A stretch of 64,000 bases of DNA from Gordonia pseudamarae (GTDB lineage: Bacteria; Actinomycetota; Actinomycetes; Mycobacteriales; Mycobacteriaceae). How positions within the stretch are numbered: the first letter of the stretch is position 1; each line of letters opens with the position of its first letter. Of the stretch, positions 17,845-26,888 are shown one piece after another. The notes beneath the pieces are model-generated. The model ran no database searches and was not told the origin of the DNA. It worked only from the letters and a program-made list of their open reading frames with translations. The position numbers and the translations under genes are program-made. Where the stretch lies: contig NZ_CP045809.1 of NCBI RefSeq assembly GCF_025273675.1, positions 3,100,001 to 3,164,000 of the forward strand, read 5' to 3'.

Positions 17845-18810
17845 ATGAGACTGATCATGCGCGACTTCTACCCTACGATCGAACCCTACGACTCCGGGCT
17901 CCTCGATGTCGGCGATGGTCAGCTCATGTACTGGGAGACCTCGGGATCGCCCGAGGGCAAACCGGTCGTCTTCGTGCACGGCGGGCCGGGCGGCGGCACG
18001 GGCCCCGACCAGCGCCGCTTCTTCAACCCCGACCGGTACCGGATAGTGCTGTTCGATCAACGCGGCTGCGGACAGTCCCGTCCACACATCGCCGACGGGG
18101 CCGATCTGTCGGTCAACACCACCGACCACCTGATCGCCGATATGGAAGCCCTGCGTGCGCATCTGGGCATCGAACGGTGGCAGGTGTTCGGCGGGTCATG
18201 GGGTTCGACGCTGGGGCTGGCCTATGCCCAGACATATCCCGAACGGGTCACCGAACTGGTGTTGCGCGGCATTTTCCTGCTGCGCCGCAGCGAGATCGAC
18301 TGGTACTACAACGGCGGCGCCGCCAACATCTACCCCGACCGGTGGGAGGAGTACCTGGCGCCCGTCCCGGAGGCCGAACGCGACGGCGACCTGGTGGCCG
18401 CCTATCACCGGCTGCTGACCTCCGACGACCGCGAGCTGGCGCGGCGGGCGGCGTCGGCGTGGACGGCATGGGAGCAGTCAACCAGTCACCTTCTCCCCCA
18501 ATCTGATTCCGGCGCCGATGGGTCCCGGTTCGATCTCGCGTTCGCGACCATCGAGAACCACTACTTCACCCACGGCGGATTCCTCACCGACGGACAGCTG
18601 CTGGCCGACATCGACCGCATCAGCCACATCCCCGGCGTCATCGTGCAGGGCCGCTACGACGTGGTGTGCCCGGCGCGCAGCGCGTGGGATCTGCACCGGG
18701 CGTGGCCGGCGGCGCAACTGTACATCGTCGACGACGCCGGGCACGCCTCCTACGAACCAGGCATCAAACACCAGCTCATCGAGGCCACCGACCGGTTCGC
18801 CGACCGCTGA
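17845..18810 (+). CDS. pip: Proline iminopeptidase
   Basis: 321 residues. An alpha/beta-hydrolase that removes N-terminal proline from peptides. The oxyanion motif HGGPGGGTGPDQRRFF, DQRGCGQSRPH, nucleophile elbow GGSWGSTLGLAYAQ, acid in QGRYDVVCP and His in DDAGHASYEP are all present and in the usual order, and the cap domain between them is intact. The signature is strong enough to separate it from generic hydrolases. ATG codons at 17845 and 17857 (MRDFYPT) are both possible; homologues usually begin near the second. Confidence 0.93.
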   Translation: MRLIMRDFYPTIEPYDSGLLDVGDGQLMYWETSGSPEGKPVVFVHGGPGGGTGPDQRRFFNPDRYRIVLFDQRGCGQSRPHIADGADLSVNTTDHLIADMEALRAHLGIERWQVFGGSWGSTLGLAYAQTYPERVTELVLRGIFLLRRSEIDWYYNGGAANIYPDRWEEYLAPVPEAERDGDLVAAYHRLLTSDDRELARRAASAWTAWEQSTSHLLPQSDSGADGSRFDLAFATIENHYFTHGGFLTDGQLLADIDRISHIPGVIVQGRYDVVCPARSAWDLHRAWPAAQLYIVDDAGHASYEPGIKHQLIEATDRFADR

Positions 18811-18939
18811 CCATCGGTCGGCGCTTGCCCGGGACGCCACCCCGCACCGGTTAGAATCGGACAACGTGGCCGGTTCGCGGTCGCGCCACACAATCCCACT
18901 CTCCGTCGCCGGCGGTGGGGTCAGCACAAAGGAGTCGCG

Positions 18940-20457
18940 GTGGCAGCATCCGAACAGATCGAAGTCGAACTCAAGTTTGATGTGGACGCGAGTACCGACG
19001 CCCCCGACCTCCGAGTCCTGCCGGGTGTGGTCGGCGCCCGCGAACCCGAGACCTTCCAGCTCGACGCCACCTACTTCGACACCGAGAACCTCGACCTGGC
19101 GAGCAACAAGATCACCATGCGGCGACGCACCGGCGGCCACGATTCGGGTTGGCATCTCAAGCGTCCCACCGCGATCGCCGGAGCCCGCCGCGAACTCCAG
19201 GTCGGCTTCGACGAGGCTCCCGACGAGGTGACCCCACCCACCGCGCTCACCGATCCGGTGCGTGTGCTCATCCGCAGCCGACCGCTGATCCCGGTGGCCG
19301 TGATCTCCACACAGCGCACCGTCACCACGCTGCTCGGTGCGGGCGACGAGCCGATCGCCGAACTCGCCGCCGATCTGGTCACCGCCCAGTCGCTGCTTCC
19401 CGGCGGGCACAGCAGCCAGTGGGCGGAGTGGGAGTTCGAGTTGCTCGGCGACACCGGGAACAATCGTCTCCTCAAGGCCGCGTCGCGGATGCTGACCCGC
19501 GCCGGTGGCCGCGAGCCGTCGAGCGCCTCGAAGCTGGCCCGGGCCATCGGCGCCACCCCGGCGGTGTCCAACACGGTGCCCGGACTCGGAAAGAACCCGA
19601 CCGCACTGGACCTGGTGCTCACCGACCTGGCAACCCACCGCAACGCGCTCCTCGCGTGGGACCCGCAGGTGCGGGTCGACGCCTACGACGCGGTACACCA
19701 GATGCGGGTGTCCTCGCGGCGGCTGCGCAGTGTGCTCACCGGATTCAAGGGTGTGCTCGACGACGAGAAGACCACCCACCTCGACGGCGAACTCCGGTTG
19801 CTGGCCCGCATTCTCGGCGACGCCCGCGACAGCGAGGTGCAGATCGACATCGACATCTCACTGCTGGAGGGTGAGGACGTGTCCGACGCGCTGCGGGCGG
19901 CACTGGTCGGTCAGGAGGAGATCGGTCACGAGCGGGCCCTGCGCGTGGCGCACGCGGCGATGAACTCCGACCGCTATTTCGCATTGCTCGACGACATCGA
20001 CGAACTGATCGCCGATCCGCCCACCGGCCCGCTCGCCGAGGCGACCGCCGAGGCGGCCGCCGACAAGTCGATCGGCCGCAGCCGCAAGCGGATCCGGCAG
20101 GAACAGAACCGGCTGGCCGCCCTGCCCGAAGGCTCGGACGAGTGGCTCGAACAGTTGCATGTGGTGCGCAAGAAGGCCAAACGGCTGCGCTACCGGGTCG
20201 ACGCGGTCGCACCGCTGGGCAAGAAGCACCATCATCGGGCGGGCAAGGTGGCCAAGGTGATCCAGACGGCGCTCGGCGATGTCAACGACGCGCTCATCAA
20301 CCGGCAGCGCATCGCCGAGTTGGTGGCCCAGGCCCAGTCGGGCGAACTCCGGCTCGAGCCGAGGGATCTGTTCGTTCTCGGCCGCGTCGACACCCGGCAG
20401 GCCGCGGCGATGCAGCGCGCCATCGGCACCTACAGCTCGGTCCTCAAGGATTTGTGA
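18940..20457 (+). CDS. CYTH and CHAD domain protein
   Basis: 505 residues. The CYTH domain (about 1-200) opens with IEVELKFDVD and has the tunnel residues TYFDTENLDLASNKITMRRR; this fold binds triphosphates or inorganic tripolyphosphate. The CHAD domain (about 225-500) is helical and basic, with HQMRVSSRRLRSVLTGF and LHVVRKKAKRLRYRVDAV, the histidine/lysine motifs that bind polyphosphate. The pair is expected to act on or bind polyphosphate in the cytoplasm. The GTG at 18940 has AAAGGAG seven bases upstream, and TAGAAT at 18852 may be the -10. The M. tuberculosis counterpart I recall is Rv2226, also downstream of panB. Confidence 0.92.
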   Translation: MAASEQIEVELKFDVDASTDAPDLRVLPGVVGAREPETFQLDATYFDTENLDLASNKITMRRRTGGHDSGWHLKRPTAIAGARRELQVGFDEAPDEVTPPTALTDPVRVLIRSRPLIPVAVISTQRTVTTLLGAGDEPIAELAADLVTAQSLLPGGHSSQWAEWEFELLGDTGNNRLLKAASRMLTRAGGREPSSASKLARAIGATPAVSNTVPGLGKNPTALDLVLTDLATHRNALLAWDPQVRVDAYDAVHQMRVSSRRLRSVLTGFKGVLDDEKTTHLDGELRLLARILGDARDSEVQIDIDISLLEGEDVSDALRAALVGQEEIGHERALRVAHAAMNSDRYFALLDDIDELIADPPTGPLAEATAEAAADKSIGRSRKRIRQEQNRLAALPEGSDEWLEQLHVVRKKAKRLRYRVDAVAPLGKKHHHRAGKVAKVIQTALGDVNDALINRQRIAELVAQAQSGELRLEPRDLFVLGRVDTRQAAAMQRAIGTYSSVLKDL

Positions 20458-21895
20458 CGGGACGCAACCGCACCTGACGCCGCACCGGGTCAGCCGCCGA
20501 CAGTTCGACGTCCAGGCGGCGGCCGGGCTCGGGTTCGCCGTCGCACGGCGCGATGACGGCCGGGGTGTCGATGTACACCTCGGCCGGCCTCTTTCCGTTC
20601 GCCGCCCGGATGGTGACCGCCGAGAAGCGTTGCCCGATCAGGCCTTCCAGAACTATCGACTCGGCCAGGTCGACACTGGCCCGGTCCGCCGCCGAATTCA
20701 GCGAGTCCGCGGACCGCAACGCCTTCGGCAGCGACGGCAGCGCGCGATCCACCCAATCCGGCACCGGTTTTCCCGCGGTCACCGACAGACACACCTCGGT
20801 GGCGAACCTGTCGCCGAGACGGCGCAGCGGGGCGGTGACGTGTGCGTACTGTCCGGCGATCGCCGCGTGCCGGGTGTCCTCGTCGGTGACCGGCTCGTCA
20901 CGTATCGCGTCGATCAGCACACCGTCGGCGCTGCGGCCGAGCACCAGATAGTCCGCACCCCGCATCAGTGAGGTCGCCGCGTTCATCAGCGCCGGCGTCG
21001 ACGGCTCGTCGGCGGCCAGGCCGGCGAGGAACCGGCCGGGCGAGTGGCCGTCCGGCCAGGGCACACCGAGCGCCGCCGCGGTGGCCCGGAGCGTGCCGAC
21101 CGCCTCCGGTGTGCCCGGAGGCAGGGTGCGCAGCAGCCCGGCGCCGGCATCGGCCATGATCCTTCCCGCACACATTCCCGTGAGCAGCGACAACTGCGAG
21201 TTCCAGCCGTCGGCGGGGGTACGCGGGGCCAGCTGCACCGACCAGCCGCCGTCCCCGCGCACCACCTCCTGGTCGGGCAGGTTGAGGTCGACGGCCCCGC
21301 GGTCGAGTGCCACCCGGGCGCGGAGTTCGCCGAAGTCGGGTAACGCCGCGATCGACGGGTGCAGCCGCCCGGCGCAGGCGTCGGCGTACACACCGGCGTA
21401 GGTGAGCTTGGCCACCGACCGCACCGTGGCGCGGCGCACCCGCACCTGCACCGGCTCCCCCGCCGCCGACACCCGGATGGTCCACAGCACACACGGCCGG
21501 ATCTGCTCGGGGAGCAGCGATCCGGCGCCTTCGGACAGGTCCCGCGGATGCAGCGGAACCGATCCGTCCGGAAAGTACACGGTGGTGCCGCGCCGCCTGC
21601 TTTCCGCATCGAGCGCGCCTTCTGGTTCGATGAGCGCGGCGACATCGGCGATGGCGTAGTCGATGACGAAGTCATCGCCGTCCCGGGCGATGTGCACGGC
21701 CTGGTCGAGGTCCATCGACGTCGGCGGGTCGATGGTCACCACCGGCAGATCGGTGCGGTCCTCACGCTCCCCCGCATGCCGGTCGACGGCGCCCCGCGCC
21801 TCGGCGAGCGCGTCGTCGCCGTAGTCCTCGACCACCCCGAGTTCGGTGCGGATGGCGTCGAAGTCGATGTCGGGTGCCCAGAAACGACGATGCAT
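20444..21895 (-). CDS. RNB domain ribonuclease (RNase II/R family)
   Basis: 483 residues. The RNB catalytic domain is marked by DPPTSMDLDQAVHI, whose aspartates bind Mg in 3'-5' exoribonucleases, followed by DYAIADVAALI and TTVYFPDGSVPLHPRDLSEG. The C-terminal part has a small beta domain (AVTIRAANGKRPAEVYI). It lacks the cold-shock domains of full RNase R, the short form common in actinobacteria. Substrate is RNA in the cytoplasm. The ATG at 21895 has AAGG nine bases upstream. It overlaps the CYTH-CHAD gene tail-to-tail by 14 bases and follows the AraC gene by 11 bases on the same strand. Confidence 0.88.
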   Translation of the reverse strand: MHRRFWAPDIDFDAIRTELGVVEDYGDDALAEARGAVDRHAGEREDRTDLPVVTIDPPTSMDLDQAVHIARDGDDFVIDYAIADVAALIEPEGALDAESRRRGTTVYFPDGSVPLHPRDLSEGAGSLLPEQIRPCVLWTIRVSAAGEPVQVRVRRATVRSVAKLTYAGVYADACAGRLHPSIAALPDFGELRARVALDRGAVDLNLPDQEVVRGDGGWSVQLAPRTPADGWNSQLSLLTGMCAGRIMADAGAGLLRTLPPGTPEAVGTLRATAAALGVPWPDGHSPGRFLAGLAADEPSTPALMNAATSLMRGADYLVLGRSADGVLIDAIRDEPVTDEDTRHAAIAGQYAHVTAPLRRLGDRFATEVCLSVTAGKPVPDWVDRALPSLPKALRSADSLNSAADRASVDLAESIVLEGLIGQRFSAVTIRAANGKRPAEVYIDTPAVIAPCDGEPEPGRRLDVELSAADPVRRQVRLRPVTNP

Positions 21896-21906
21896 AATCA
21901 CCGACC

Positions 21907-22668
21907 TTAGTGCCCCCGGCCGTCGATCCGGCCGATCCGCGGATCGGGCAGGTCGTCCCAGGCCCGGATGGCAAAAGGCGCCGGCCGGACGTGACGCAGT
22001 TCGATCAACCTCGGCGCGATGCCGAGCATCGCCTTGCAGACCCGGCTGAAATGCGGACCGTCGTAGAACCCGGCGCCCGTGGCGGCGTCGGTGCATCCGC
22101 TGCCCGCCGCGATGAGATCTATCGCCAGCCGCAGTCGTTCCCACTGCACGATCTGGGAATAGCTCACGCCCAGGCCGGTGGCCAGCATACGGCGCACCGA
22201 GGGCGCCGACCGGTGGAATTCCGCGGCGACCTCGGACAGTTGCAGCGCTGTGGTCGGGCTGTCACTGATGCGCCGCCCGATCCACAGCACCATCTCGTCG
22301 GCCACCGAATCGGCGGCGACGTCCACCGACCGCGCCGCGCCGAGCGCCGGGCGCTCTCCGGCACGAGGATCGTCGTGGCGCTCGATCCATTCGCCGATCC
22401 GGCGCCCGGCGGCGGTGTGCGGTGCGACGTAGGTGACCGTCGCACGGCCGTACGAGAGCAATTGGTGCGGCACACCGGAGCCGATCACGACACCTGTCAC
22501 CCCGGTCAGCGCGTCCTCACCCCGATGCAGGTCGATCCCCTGCGGGCAGTCGATCAACTGGATGGCGTAGTGCCGATGGGGCGCGGTCGGCGTGAAGGTG
22601 CCGCGATAGACCACGGCGCTCGCACCGAAGTCGAAGTAGTCGCCGCTGAAGCGCTGTGCCTCGGACAT
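21907..22668 (-). CDS. AraC family transcriptional regulator
   Basis: 253 residues. The C-terminal third (about 150-245) is a double helix-turn-helix of the AraC type: LQLSEVAAEFHRSAPSVRRMLATGLGVS and a second helix pair with AATGAGFYDGPHFSRVCKAMLGIAPRL. The N-terminal half has cupin-like stretches (PTAPHRHYAIQLI, GSGVPHQLLSYG) that may sense a small molecule. The ATG at 22668 follows GGGGGT. It lies 56 bp downstream of the MMPL gene on the same strand and is the best candidate for its regulator. Confidence 0.85.
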   Translation of the reverse strand: MSEAQRFSGDYFDFGASAVVYRGTFTPTAPHRHYAIQLIDCPQGIDLHRGEDALTGVTGVVIGSGVPHQLLSYGRATVTYVAPHTAAGRRIGEWIERHDDPRAGERPALGAARSVDVAADSVADEMVLWIGRRISDSPTTALQLSEVAAEFHRSAPSVRRMLATGLGVSYSQIVQWERLRLAIDLIAAGSGCTDAATGAGFYDGPHFSRVCKAMLGIAPRLIELRHVRPAPFAIRAWDDLPDPRIGRIDGRGH

Positions 22669-22724
22669 CGACCCCCGTTCACCGGTGCCGTGCCGTCCAC
22701 GGCCACGCAGACACCTCACCGCCG

Positions 22725-24866
22725 TCAGCTCTCGTGCGACAGCCGCATCCGACCGTACACACCGTCGAGCAGCCGTGGCCGGTACCAGACGGCCTCCCCG
22801 CAGATCCGCATCACCGCGGGCAGCAGAAACAGCCGCACCACGAACGCGTCGACCAGCACCGCCACGGCCAGTCCGAGCCCGAGCATCTTGAGGTAGGTGA
22901 GCCCCGAGGTGGCCATCGCCGCGAGCACCACCGAGATCAGGATCGCCGCCGCACCGATGACCCGGCGGGTCACGGCGATGCCGACCCGGACCGATTCGTC
23001 GGCCGACCGGCCGGACTCGTGTTCTTCGGCGATCCGGGCCATGATGAACATCTGGTAGTCCATCGACAGCCCGTAGGCGATGCAGAACAACAGGATCGGC
23101 GCGGAGACGTTGATCGCGCCGAAGGCGGTGAACCCGCCGAGGAGTCCGGCAAAGTTCCCGTCCTGGAAGATGTGCACGAGCAGCCCGAACGTGGCGCCCA
23201 GCGACAGCACCGACAGTACGACGCCGAGCAGCGGCAGCACGAGTGAACCGGTGAGCAGGAACAGCAGCACCGCGGTGACCAGGACGATCGCGGTGATCGC
23301 ATACGGAAGACGCGAGCGCAGCCCGTCGGTGGTGTCGACAACCTCGGCGGTGGGTCCGCCGACCAGGCCGCCGGACCCGGCGACTTCTTCCCGGACCCGC
23401 CGCAGCAGCGCGCCCGCCTCCGGTGATCCCGGGTCGACGGTGAGATCGACCCGCATCCACTCCGCGCCGTCCGGCGATACGAAGGTGTGTCGATGCCGCG
23501 CGTCGGCGGGCGTGAGCCGTACCGGACCGTCGCCGGACCGGCGCGCGGTGCCGCCACTCCACGCGACGGCGGCCACGTGGTCGAGCGAGGCGATCCGCTC
23601 GGCGGCTTCGGCCGATCTCCGGGCGCCCGGGGCCCGATCGAACACCACATCCATCGAACCCTGCCCCACCTCCGGAAAATCGGTTCGGATCTGTTCGGCC
23701 GCAACGCGGGCGGGCTCGCCCGGTGGCAGCTCCCGGTAGTCGCTCAGGATGAAGTGCGCACCGAGGAACGGCGCCGCCACCGCCACCAGGGCAGCGGTCA
23801 CCACGATTGCCGTCGCCCACGACCGCGTGATCGACGGCGATCCCGACGCGGTCTCCGGTTCGCGTTCGACACTGGCCCAGCGGCTCCACGTGTACCGCCG
23901 GGTCGCGCGATCACCGAGCAGTACCAGCAATCTGGGCACGATGCAGATGGTCACCGCCATGACCGCGGTGACGGTGAGAATGCCGGAGTAGGCCAGCGAC
24001 GGCAGGAAGTATCCGGGGAACACCAGCAGCGCGGCCATCGCGATCACCACGGTCATCCCGGAGAAGACGATGGTGCGCCCGGAGGTCCGCACGGCCAGCG
24101 CACGGGCGGCCTCGGGTGAGAGCCCGCGTTGTCTGCCCTCGCGCCAGCGGACGACCAGGAACAGGCTGTAGTCGATGGCCAGACCGAAGCCGATGGCGGT
24201 GGCCAGGTTGAGCGCGAACGTCGACACATCGGTGATCCGGGTGAGCAGGTTGAGGCCGAGCATGGCGATGGCCACCGCGATGCCGCCGGCGAGCAGCGGT
24301 ATGACGGCGGCCCAGAACGATCCGAAGACGGCGAGCAGGATGAGCGCGACGATCGGCGCGGCGAACAGTTCGGCGCGTACGAGGCTGTCCTCGGCGAGTA
24401 CGTCGATGGATCCGTCGATCACCCCGTCGCCGGTCGCGGCGACCCGCACGCCGGCACGGTCACCGATGTCGCGAACGGTATCGGCGATGTCGGCGACGTC
24501 GTGCGTGGGCAGGCCCGGTGTCAGGCTCACCAAGGCCAGACTGCTGCCCACCGGGCCGTCGGCCGGTACGGCGTGGACCTCGCGTACGCCGGTCACCGAT
24601 CGCACGTCGTCGAGAACGCCGCCGACCGCGTCGGCGCCCGATCGCCCCGGCGTCAGGACCAGCACGATATCGGGCCGTGCCGACGGGAAATGCTCCGTCA
24701 ATTGCGCCGCCGCGCGCACCGATTCGGCGGAATCGGCCGTCATCCCGTCGGTGAGCAACCGGGTTTGGGTGGAGGGCAGCAAGACGATGCCGGCGACTGC
24801 GAGCATGATCGCTACCGCGACCGTGGCGAGGTAGCCCCGACGGACAGTTGTGGTCTTCTTCAGCAC
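22725..24866 (-). CDS. MMPL family RND transporter
   Basis: 713 residues in two six-helix repeats, each preceded by an extracytoplasmic loop. The proton-relay Asp-Tyr pairs are in LAIDYSLFLVVRW (TM4) and LSMDYQMFIMARI (TM10). Proteins of this size in Mycobacteriales export lipids or drugs; this short form, without long loops or a C-terminal extension, resembles the smaller transporters rather than MmpL3. The start is ATG followed by LKKTTTVRRGYLATVAVAIML, a charged cytoplasmic end before TM1. The AraC gene follows. The substrate cannot be read from sequence. Confidence 0.9.
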   Translation of the reverse strand: MLKKTTTVRRGYLATVAVAIMLAVAGIVLLPSTQTRLLTDGMTADSAESVRAAAQLTEHFPSARPDIVLVLTPGRSGADAVGGVLDDVRSVTGVREVHAVPADGPVGSSLALVSLTPGLPTHDVADIADTVRDIGDRAGVRVAATGDGVIDGSIDVLAEDSLVRAELFAAPIVALILLAVFGSFWAAVIPLLAGGIAVAIAMLGLNLLTRITDVSTFALNLATAIGFGLAIDYSLFLVVRWREGRQRGLSPEAARALAVRTSGRTIVFSGMTVVIAMAALLVFPGYFLPSLAYSGILTVTAVMAVTICIVPRLLVLLGDRATRRYTWSRWASVEREPETASGSPSITRSWATAIVVTAALVAVAAPFLGAHFILSDYRELPPGEPARVAAEQIRTDFPEVGQGSMDVVFDRAPGARRSAEAAERIASLDHVAAVAWSGGTARRSGDGPVRLTPADARHRHTFVSPDGAEWMRVDLTVDPGSPEAGALLRRVREEVAGSGGLVGGPTAEVVDTTDGLRSRLPYAITAIVLVTAVLLFLLTGSLVLPLLGVVLSVLSLGATFGLLVHIFQDGNFAGLLGGFTAFGAINVSAPILLFCIAYGLSMDYQMFIMARIAEEHESGRSADESVRVGIAVTRRVIGAAAILISVVLAAMATSGLTYLKMLGLGLAVAVLVDAFVVRLFLLPAVMRICGEAVWYRPRLLDGVYGRMRLSHES

Positions 24867-24955
24867 CGTTCCATCGTTGGCGAGAGCTACCGCTCAGTAC
24901 TTGTACGAAGAGATCAAGTCGGTGGGAACGCCGTCATGCGCTGCCTCGGCACCGG

Positions 24956-25771
24956 TCAGCTGTCGGGATCATGCCGGGCCGGCGGTATGAGACGTCGGTG
25001 TGCGCTGCTCAATGCCGCCTGGGTCTTGGCCTTTGCCGCAAACGCGGCGAGCGAGGCGCGGTCTCGCCCGGACGGTGCGATGTCGAGCAATTCGGCGGCA
25101 CGCGGATGCAGCATGGCCCGGATCGCGGCGGTCGGCACCTTCCGCGGATACCAGGTATTCGGATTGAGTACCTGTTCGCGCAACTGTGCGGCCTCCGGGC
25201 TCAGCCGGAGCTCGCGCGCACAGTAATCCTCGAGGTAGTCCTGGAATTCGCCGTACGTTGCCGGTACCGCCCGGTCGGAGATGTCGTACTTGCCGTACCA
25301 CAGACAGCACTGCCGATAGAGTTCCTCTTTCTCCCCGGCGCTGAGCCGATGGTGGAAATGCTCGATCGAGAAGAACAGTGCGTCGACGTAGGTGGCGTGC
25401 TGAAAATGGAACAGTTCCGGATTCAGCGCATGATAGCGGGCTCCCGACGAGTCCTTGCCCTTGACGTGCACGTGGGCACTGCGCATCACCGACCGCAGAT
25501 CCCGGTTGCTGTAGGCGATGTACACCATTTGACCCACCGAGCGCTGCTTGTGCGCCCACAAACCGCCGTGCACATGCTGGACCAGGCCGGCCGCATTGCC
25601 CGGGTGCAGGATCTGCAGCGCGAGGGCCCGCGGCAGCGCGTACGTGAATCGCTTGTCCCCCAGATAGTGGTAGATCATCGGCATCGCCACCCGGCGCACG
25701 CTGTCGCCGGATAGCCGCTCCTGTTCGGCGAGTGGCACCGTCGGCGCACCGGACCGGTCGTGGCTCGTCAA
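24956..25771 (-). CDS. DUF2236 / MpaB-type oxygenase
   Basis: About 271 residues. Motifs of the MpaB / latex-clearing-protein catalytic domain are visible: ALPRALALQILHPGNAAGLVQHVHGGLWAHKQR, where the conserved histidines bind heme b, then YSNRDLRSVMRSAHVHVKGKDSSGARYHALNPELFHFQHATYVDAL. The family includes heme-dependent oxygenases cleaving polyisoprene and mycophenolate precursors; the substrate here is unknown. The TTG at 25771 overlaps the TGA of the upstream HTH gene (TTGA), suggesting coupling; a GTG at 25738 is the alternative. No membrane segment is evident. Confidence 0.8.
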   Translation of the reverse strand: MTSHDRSGAPTVPLAEQERLSGDSVRRVAMPMIYHYLGDKRFTYALPRALALQILHPGNAAGLVQHVHGGLWAHKQRSVGQMVYIAYSNRDLRSVMRSAHVHVKGKDSSGARYHALNPELFHFQHATYVDALFFSIEHFHHRLSAGEKEELYRQCCLWYGKYDISDRAVPATYGEFQDYLEDYCARELRLSPEAAQLREQVLNPNTWYPRKVPTAAIRAMLHPRAAELLDIAPSGRDRASLAAFAAKAKTQAALSSAHRRLIPPARHDPDS

Positions 25772-26142
25772 CGCGGCACCGGCATCGCGGCCGACGACGG
25801 TGCGCGCCGTTCGGAAGCCAGCTCCTCTACCGCGACAAGAACGTCCACCGGCGGCGTGACATTTCCGGGAAGGTAGGAGTTGAGTCGGGTACGTGAGGTG
25901 CCAAGCCGGTCGGCTACCTCTGCCTGAGTCTTCCGGGTACCCGCGAAAGCCATGCGCAATCGGTCGAGGGCACGTTCGGATGCGGACTTCTGTGCCTCGG
26001 CGAGCATTGCGTCGAGCAGGATGGCGGTCGACCGTGATTCGTCGGTGTCCTCCACCTCGTTGTACACCTCCACCGGATCGGGGTTCACCCAAGCTACGGT
26101 AACAAGTTCGGCCCAGTCGCGGGCATACCCCCGGTCGATCAC
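25768..26142 (-). CDS. XRE-like helix-turn-helix protein
   Basis: 124 residues. The region TRKTQAEVADRLGTSRTRLNSYLPGNVTPPVDVLVAVEELA (about residues 68-108) is a Cro/XRE-type DNA-binding domain. The first 65 residues are acidic and helical with no recognised domain. The stop codon overlaps the start of the oxygenase gene, so it is probably its regulator or an antitoxin-like partner; no toxin family is seen beside it. The start is GTG (VIDRGYARDW). Confidence 0.7.
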   Translation of the reverse strand: MIDRGYARDWAELVTVAWVNPDPVEVYNEVEDTDESRSTAILLDAMLAEAQKSASERALDRLRMAFAGTRKTQAEVADRLGTSRTRLNSYLPGNVTPPVDVLVAVEELASERRAPSSAAMPVPR

Positions 26143-26154
26143 GGCGCTGACTGA

Positions 26155-26268
26155 TCAGATGACGCGGTACGGACAGGTCTTGCCGGTGATCACCGGGAAC
26201 ACCATCACCGGAAGCGGTCTGCGAGCCCGGCGGCGATCGCGGTCGAGTGCGGTACTGAAGCCGATCAT
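26155..26268 (-). pseudogene. Possible remnant of a RibD/DHFR-like reductase
   Basis: A 37-codon frame ends in MVFPVITGKTCPYRVI. Its core VFPVITGKT closely resembles VFPVISGTTGSEPIF in the intact reductase encoded next door at 26290-26871, but the fold-forming rest is absent. It looks like a decayed extra copy; chance resemblance over nine residues cannot be excluded. Confidence 0.35.
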
Positions 26269-26289
26269 GAGTTCCGTGGGAGCGTTCCT

Positions 26290-26871
26290 TCACGAACGTC
26301 GCGTGGGGCGGTAGATGAGTTCGGCGATGCCGCCGTCGAATGTGGTGCTGCCGAGCAGTTCGAGGTCGAAGTCTGCGGCACCGGCGAAAATCGGTTCGGA
26401 GCCGGTGGTTCCGGAGATCACCGGAAAGACGGTCAACTGAACGATGTCGACCAGACCGGCGGCCATCAGGGCACGGTTCAATCGGAGACTGCCATGAGAC
26501 CGCAATGACACGCTCGACTGCTCCTTCAATCGCGCGACGGCGTCGACCACATCACCCGCGACGAGCGTCGCGTCGGGCCAGTCGAGCGGGCCGGTGAGAG
26601 TGGTTGATAACACCGTTGTCGGCAGAAACTTCATCGCGGCGTTCACCGGGTCATCGCCCGCCGATTCCGGGGTGATGCCACCCAGGTACCGCTGAAACGA
26701 TCGGAAAGTGTTGGCGCCAAGCACAAGTCGGACACTCTCGCGGTACTGGGCCAGGCGGTGGTCCAGGAACTCCTGGGTCTGCTTACCCCAGTACCCGCCC
26801 CAGTCGCCGTCCTCGTTGTACGAGCCGAATCCGTCGACGGTGCAGAACGCGTCGAAAGTATAGGTGGCCAT
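26290..26871 (-). CDS. Dihydrofolate reductase family (RibD C-terminal) protein
   Basis: 193 residues. The NADPH-binding reductase fold shared by DHFR and the RibD C-terminal domain is indicated by VRLVLGANTFRSFQRYL, SLRSHGSLRLNRALMAAGLVDIVQLTVFPVISG, where the glycine-rich turn and following Leu-Val-Asp are typical. Such YwjB/YyaP-like enzymes are not folate reductases in the strict sense and their substrates are unknown. It lies 17 bp after a paralogue on the same strand. The ATG at 26871 begins MATYTFDAFCTVDGF. Confidence 0.82.
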   Translation of the reverse strand: MATYTFDAFCTVDGFGSYNEDGDWGGYWGKQTQEFLDHRLAQYRESVRLVLGANTFRSFQRYLGGITPESAGDDPVNAAMKFLPTTVLSTTLTGPLDWPDATLVAGDVVDAVARLKEQSSVSLRSHGSLRLNRALMAAGLVDIVQLTVFPVISGTTGSEPIFAGAADFDLELLGSTTFDGGIAELIYRPTRRS

Positions 26872-26888
26872 GGTTGTCTCGTCCTCGA

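Noticed and set aside
21907..23889. A single 660-residue protein fusing an arginine-rich region to the AraC domain
   Set aside because: The first 400 residues lie opposite or out of frame within the MMPL gene; the ATG at 22668 with GGGGGT gives a normal AraC protein.
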